This document shows positions 32,132-34,674 of a stretch of DNA of 34,674 bases, one piece after another. Numbering within the stretch: the first letter of the stretch is position 1; each line of letters starts with the position of its first letter. A program made the translations under genes and the position numbers. A model generated the notes under the pieces. The model did not search any database. It worked only from the letters and a program-made list of their open reading frames with translations, and was not told the origin of the DNA. This stretch comes from an uncultured bacterium (GTDB lineage: Bacteria > Planctomycetota > UBA8108 > UBA1146), in contig CAJXMG010000028.1 of NCBI GenBank assembly GCA_913056395.1, positions 1 to 34,674 of the forward strand. Direction: 5' to 3'.

Positions 32132-33184
32132 ATGATGATGTTCCTTACGATTTTAGGCCTTGTAACTCTTGTTCCCTTGATTCTTGGTATTCGAAAGTTG
32201 GCCGGTGATCGCTGGCAAGTTTTAGCCTCTATTCCATTACATTCCAATCCTGATGGAACCTGGGAGGCGGGTAACTTCACCTGGTATGGATTTATCTCAG
32301 CTTCTGCTTACGCTCTTTCGGTCAGTGTATTATGGATCTTGCTACTGGCTCTTGAATTTCAGTTTTCGGAAGCAGTGATATTGATTACGGCAGTGATGGC
32401 TGTCGTGATTCCTGCTTCAAGAAAAATTGCACAATGGATTGAGGGAAGAAAAAACACATTCAGTATTGGCGCTGCTGCCTTTGTCGGAATGATTTTGTGT
32501 CCTCTCTTGCTTTTTATTGTGAGTCAATTGGAGCTCTATGGCCGTCCATTGCCGATTCTTGAGGCTACCGCAGCCTTCACTATCGCTTATTCATTCGGTG
32601 AAGGTTTGGGGCGATTGGCGTGTATTTCATTTGGCTGTTGTTACGGTAAGCCAGTTGATGAATTAACAGGTATTGCTCAACGGATCTTTAGGCAATTTAA
32701 AATAACCTATAACTCCATGGAAACCCGGAAGGTTCAATATGATTCCGGGTATTCCCAAAGGCCCCTGGTTGCGATTCCTGCAATCACCGCTGTGCTATGT
32801 ACAGTTACTGGACTGATTTCTACGGCGTTGTTTTTATCAGGAGAATTTATTTTCGCATTGCTGTTGAGTCTTGGTGTTACTCAGATCTGGAGATTTGGTT
32901 CCGAGTTTTTACGTTCGGACTACAGGGGAGATAACAGCATCAGTGCATATCAGTGGATGGCTTTACTGGGATTGTTCGGCGCTATCGTGTTTGTTTCGTC
33001 AGTCTCAACCACAGGAGTTCTTCCTGATCTTGACAATGCGTTGACGATGGTTTGGCAACCTGGTCCGATTCTCGTTACACAGGGTTTATGGCTCTTCATA
33101 TTTTTTTTCATGGGTTGGAGTGATGTGACAAGTTCGACGGTCAGTCTTCATCTTTGCAGAAACAAGGTTGAGGAAGCTGTATGA
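32132..33184 (+). CDS. Lgt-like (prolipoprotein diacylglyceryl transferase family) membrane protein
   Basis: This 350-residue protein has about seven or eight hydrophobic helices. Lgt-like landmarks are FTWYGFISASAYA (about 48-60), SFGEGLGRLACISFGCCYGKPVDE (G156-R161, C169, C170) matching the Lgt signature GRxGN... in its GCCYG variant, and RFGSEFLRSDYRGD near the C-terminus, matching the conserved Arg region. The HGG motif expected before the signature is not seen; TFSIGAAAFVGMI is in that place. Lgt moves diacylglycerol from phosphatidylglycerol to lipoprotein cysteine. This divergent form may use another acceptor. The ATG is two bases after the PSD-like stop; its own stop overlaps the next start (ATGA). 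Confidence 0.83.
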   Translation: MMMFLTILGLVTLVPLILGIRKLAGDRWQVLASIPLHSNPDGTWEAGNFTWYGFISASAYALSVSVLWILLLALEFQFSEAVILITAVMAVVIPASRKIAQWIEGRKNTFSIGAAAFVGMILCPLLLFIVSQLELYGRPLPILEATAAFTIAYSFGEGLGRLACISFGCCYGKPVDELTGIAQRIFRQFKITYNSMETRKVQYDSGYSQRPLVAIPAITAVLCTVTGLISTALFLSGEFIFALLLSLGVTQIWRFGSEFLRSDYRGDNSISAYQWMALLGLFGAIVFVSSVSTTGVLPDLDNALTMVWQPGPILVTQGLWLFIFFFMGWSDVTSSTVSLHLCRNKVEEAV

Positions 33185-34080
33185 ACCCCAAACAAAAAAC
33201 CGAACCGGTTTCTCAAAGTGATTTGGATCAATGGATTCAATGGGCATTGATTGCTTCAAGGAAAGCAGCGTCCATTCAGAGAGATTTCTTTCGCAATCCG
33301 ATCATTGAGGCGGATTCAAAAGCAGATGGGTCTCCTGTCACTCTTGCGGATACTCAATCAGAAGAGATCATTCGCGAAGAATTGAGACTTCAGGGTTCCG
33401 AGTTTGGCTTATACGGGGAAGAGTTTGGTCAGGAGGGGGAACTGGAGGAATGCTGGGTGATCGATCCTATAGATGGGACCCGCAATTTTGTGGATGGCCT
33501 GCCAGGTTTTGCGATCCTGATCGGATTGAGGATCAGTGGATCACCTCTTTTGGGAGTGGTTCATGCTCCAGCCTTGGGGGCGATGGCCGGAGATCCTGAA
33601 CTCATGGGATGGACGTGGATAGGAATCGCTGACAGGGGAGCATGGCGTGGTTACGGAACTCACCCGCAAACAGCGCAAAAAGACGCCATCAGGGTTCGTG
33701 ACTGCAAGGCTCTCAGCGATACCTTTCTCTGTCATGGAGGACTCAGCCATATTCACGAATCCGGGAAGTGGGATTCATGGAGCAAGCTCACATCTTCTGT
33801 TCGAAGAACTCGGGGATTTGGTGATTGGTGGGGGCACTGTCTTGTCGCAGAGGGTGCAGCCGATGCCATGTACGACCCCAGAGTCGAGCTTCATGACACG
33901 GTGGCGGTGGAAGCACTGGTTCGGGGTGCCGGTGGAGTTCTGCTTGCTCGCGAGAAAGTGACGCGCAACTACATCGGCCCCACTGTGTCAGGAAGTACTG
34001 AGATCGCTGAGTCTATAGGCATATGGATGGAGGGGACCGGTATGGTCCCCGCCTCGAATGCTGAATGGAACAGAGACTGA
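33181..34080 (+). CDS. Inositol-monophosphatase/HisN-like phosphatase
   Basis: This 299-residue Mg-dependent phosphatase has PVTLADTQSEEIIREEL, GEEFG, WVIDPIDGTRNF (metal ligands D95 and D98; G99-T100) and the C-terminal LHDTVAVEALVRGAGG (D239), which are the two standard IMPase patterns. PVT-AD and the N rather than H after DGTR are closer to histidinol-phosphatase HisN-type members, but as last gene of a lipid-enzyme operon it may instead remove phosphate from a lipid head-group precursor. ATGA overlap with the Lgt-like gene. The stop is 10 bases from the convergent ferredoxin's stop. Confidence 0.9.
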   Translation: MNPKQKTEPVSQSDLDQWIQWALIASRKAASIQRDFFRNPIIEADSKADGSPVTLADTQSEEIIREELRLQGSEFGLYGEEFGQEGELEECWVIDPIDGTRNFVDGLPGFAILIGLRISGSPLLGVVHAPALGAMAGDPELMGWTWIGIADRGAWRGYGTHPQTAQKDAIRVRDCKALSDTFLCHGGLSHIHESGKWDSWSKLTSSVRRTRGFGDWWGHCLVAEGAADAMYDPRVELHDTVAVEALVRGAGGVLLAREKVTRNYIGPTVSGSTEIAESIGIWMEGTGMVPASNAEWNRD

Positions 34081-34090
34081 AGAGCACTCA

Positions 34091-34324
34091 CTAGGAGCAG
34101 TCGTCGCCAATCGCCTCAACGGGGCATTCTTCCTTGGCTTGCTCACAGAGTTCTTCCTCTTCCGGAGACTCCGGCTGCTTGAAGACGAAGGAGTAGCCCT
34201 CGTCCTCGTTGGCCTTGAAGTTGTCAGGAGCGGTAGTTCTGCAGAGATCGCAGTCGATGCACTCGTCATCGACGTACCACTTGCCTGCAATATTGCTTTC
34301 GACCTTATTTGCGGGATCTGCCAT
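34091..34324 (-). CDS. Ferredoxin, single [4Fe-4S]-type
   Basis: This 77-residue acidic electron carrier has C22-ID-C25-DL-C28 and a distant C67-P-VEAI as the four cluster ligands, the pattern of short single-cluster ferredoxins. C60 and C76 are additional. GAGG sits upstream of the ATG (AGGAGG, six bases away). A hairpin (34369-34390) lies in its leader. It has no partner on the same strand; redox partner unknown. Confidence 0.92.
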   Translation of the reverse strand: MADPANKVESNIAGKWYVDDECIDCDLCRTTAPDNFKANEDEGYSFVFKQPESPEEEELCEQAKEECPVEAIGDDCS

Positions 34325-34368
34325 CTGCGGCCTCCTGCTGATTCATCTCTGTTCAGTTTGTTGGTGTC

Positions 34369-34390
34369 GGCATTCCCCCTGGAATTTGCC
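34369..34390. promoter_or_regulatory. Hairpin in the ferredoxin leader
   Basis: ATTCC (34372-34376) pairs with GGAAT (34381-34385) around CCCT; the outer GGC/GCC pairs close it with two bulged bases. It lies 45 bases upstream of the ferredoxin ATG on the minus strand. Confidence 0.35.
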
Positions 34391-34518
34391 GCTGGGAAAG
34401 GTCTCAACCGGAAAATGACTCCGTGAAACCTGACAATACAGAGAATAGGATCCTGAACTGATCGTGGCAAGTGAACTATGGCCCCGCTTTGCTGGCAGGT
34501 GGTCGATTTTGCCCTTAT

Positions 34519-34532
34519 CTTGAATATTCAAG
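34519..34532. promoter_or_regulatory. 14-base perfect palindrome (operator candidate)
   Basis: CTTGAATATTCAAG is fully self-complementary, about 80 bases before the MqnD-like ATG. A palindrome with no spacer suits a dimeric regulator; the TTGAAT inside could also act as a -35 box. Regulator unknown. Confidence 0.45.
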
Positions 34533-34612
34533 TGATAACAGCGGTTTTGTGTGATTCGTCAAAACAGGGAGATCTTTCCTGCCTGCAGTAACGGATATCT
34601 ACGGAGGAGACC

Positions 34613-34674
34613 ATGAAAGTAGTCATCGCCCACAGTCCTGACTCTGACGATGCCTTCATGCATTTCGCCATTGG
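34613..34674 (+). CDS. MqnD-like protein of menaquinone (futalosine) biosynthesis, N-terminal fragment
   Basis: Only 20 codons fit in the window. MKVVIAHSPDSDDAFMHFAI has the SPDSDDAFM motif typical of MqnA/MqnD-type proteins, which act in menaquinone synthesis by the futalosine route. GGAGGAGACC precedes the ATG. MqnA versus MqnD and the rest of the gene cannot be seen; other binding-protein-like families remain possible. Confidence 0.55.
   Translation, partial: MKVVIAHSPDSDDAFMHFAI

Larger units (their letters stand above)
34325..34612. other. Divergent region between ferredoxin and MqnD-like gene
   Basis: The 288 bases hold the ferredoxin leader hairpin (34369-34390) on the left and the palindrome (34519-34532) on the right. 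No confident -35/-10 pair; no open frame with a ribosome site and family match. Confidence 0.4.

Noticed and set aside
1-34674. CRISPR arrays, insertion sequences, rRNA and tRNA genes
   Set aside because: No regularly spaced repeats, transposase-like frames with terminal repeats, or foldable tRNA/rRNA segments were found by eye.

Overview
The window looks like a piece of a Gram-negative-type bacterial chromosome. Supporting signs are a Lol-like lipoprotein-export pair, two lipobox lipoproteins, YidD, RluD/RsmD-type RNA enzymes, and mostly GC-rich protein-coding DNA with very short intergenic gaps. Start codons are often TTG or GTG and many genes overlap by 1-17 bases. An in-frame UGA followed by a bacterial SECIS-like hairpin implies that the organism decodes selenocysteine. 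The ArsC-like selenoprotein, the multidomain Ser/Thr kinase and the menaquinone (futalosine-type) gene at the edge would suit Planctomycetota or a related or deltaproteobacteria-like lineage. That placement is inference from gene content and was not tested.

Left part (1-9400, all + strand): the end of recN overlaps a type I mannose-6-phosphate isomerase. Next come two small single-pass membrane proteins of unknown role, then a 1411-residue Ser/Thr kinase with AAA-like ATPase, TPR and GAF-like parts, and an orphan BtuF-like binding protein without a signal peptide. A short run follows: the ArsC-like selenoprotein, a rhomboid protease and a small unknown protein. An M42 metallopeptidase (9485-10528) meets a convergent minus-strand cluster (lipoprotein, membrane anchor protein, RluD-family pseudouridine synthase, cyclic-nucleotide-binding protein, rsmD).

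Middle (14264-22802): six + strand genes run as one overlapping unit. They encode a MacB/FtsX-type exporter (two permeases and an ATPase) followed directly by an FbpA-type importer (lipoprotein binding protein, fused permease, ATPase). This unit converges on a minus-strand LolC/E-LolD pair. A 400-base divergent gap separates that pair from a leucine-dehydrogenase-family gene. Then come rnpA, yidD, a small MerR-type regulator, a 49-residue membrane peptide and a large B12-binding radical SAM protein fused to a DUF2344-type domain.

Right part (28525-34080): base composition falls visibly and a tightly coupled four-gene operon appears. It encodes a 790-residue protein I do not recognise, a phosphatidylserine-decarboxylase-like protein with a GSST processing site, an Lgt-like membrane protein with a GCCYG signature, and an inositol-monophosphatase/HisN-like phosphatase. 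Translational coupling suggests a joint, probably lipid-related, function. This is the best candidate for an undescribed system. The window ends with a convergent ferredoxin and the first codons of an MqnD-like gene downstream of a 14-base perfect palindrome.

No rRNA, tRNA, CRISPR array or insertion sequence was seen.
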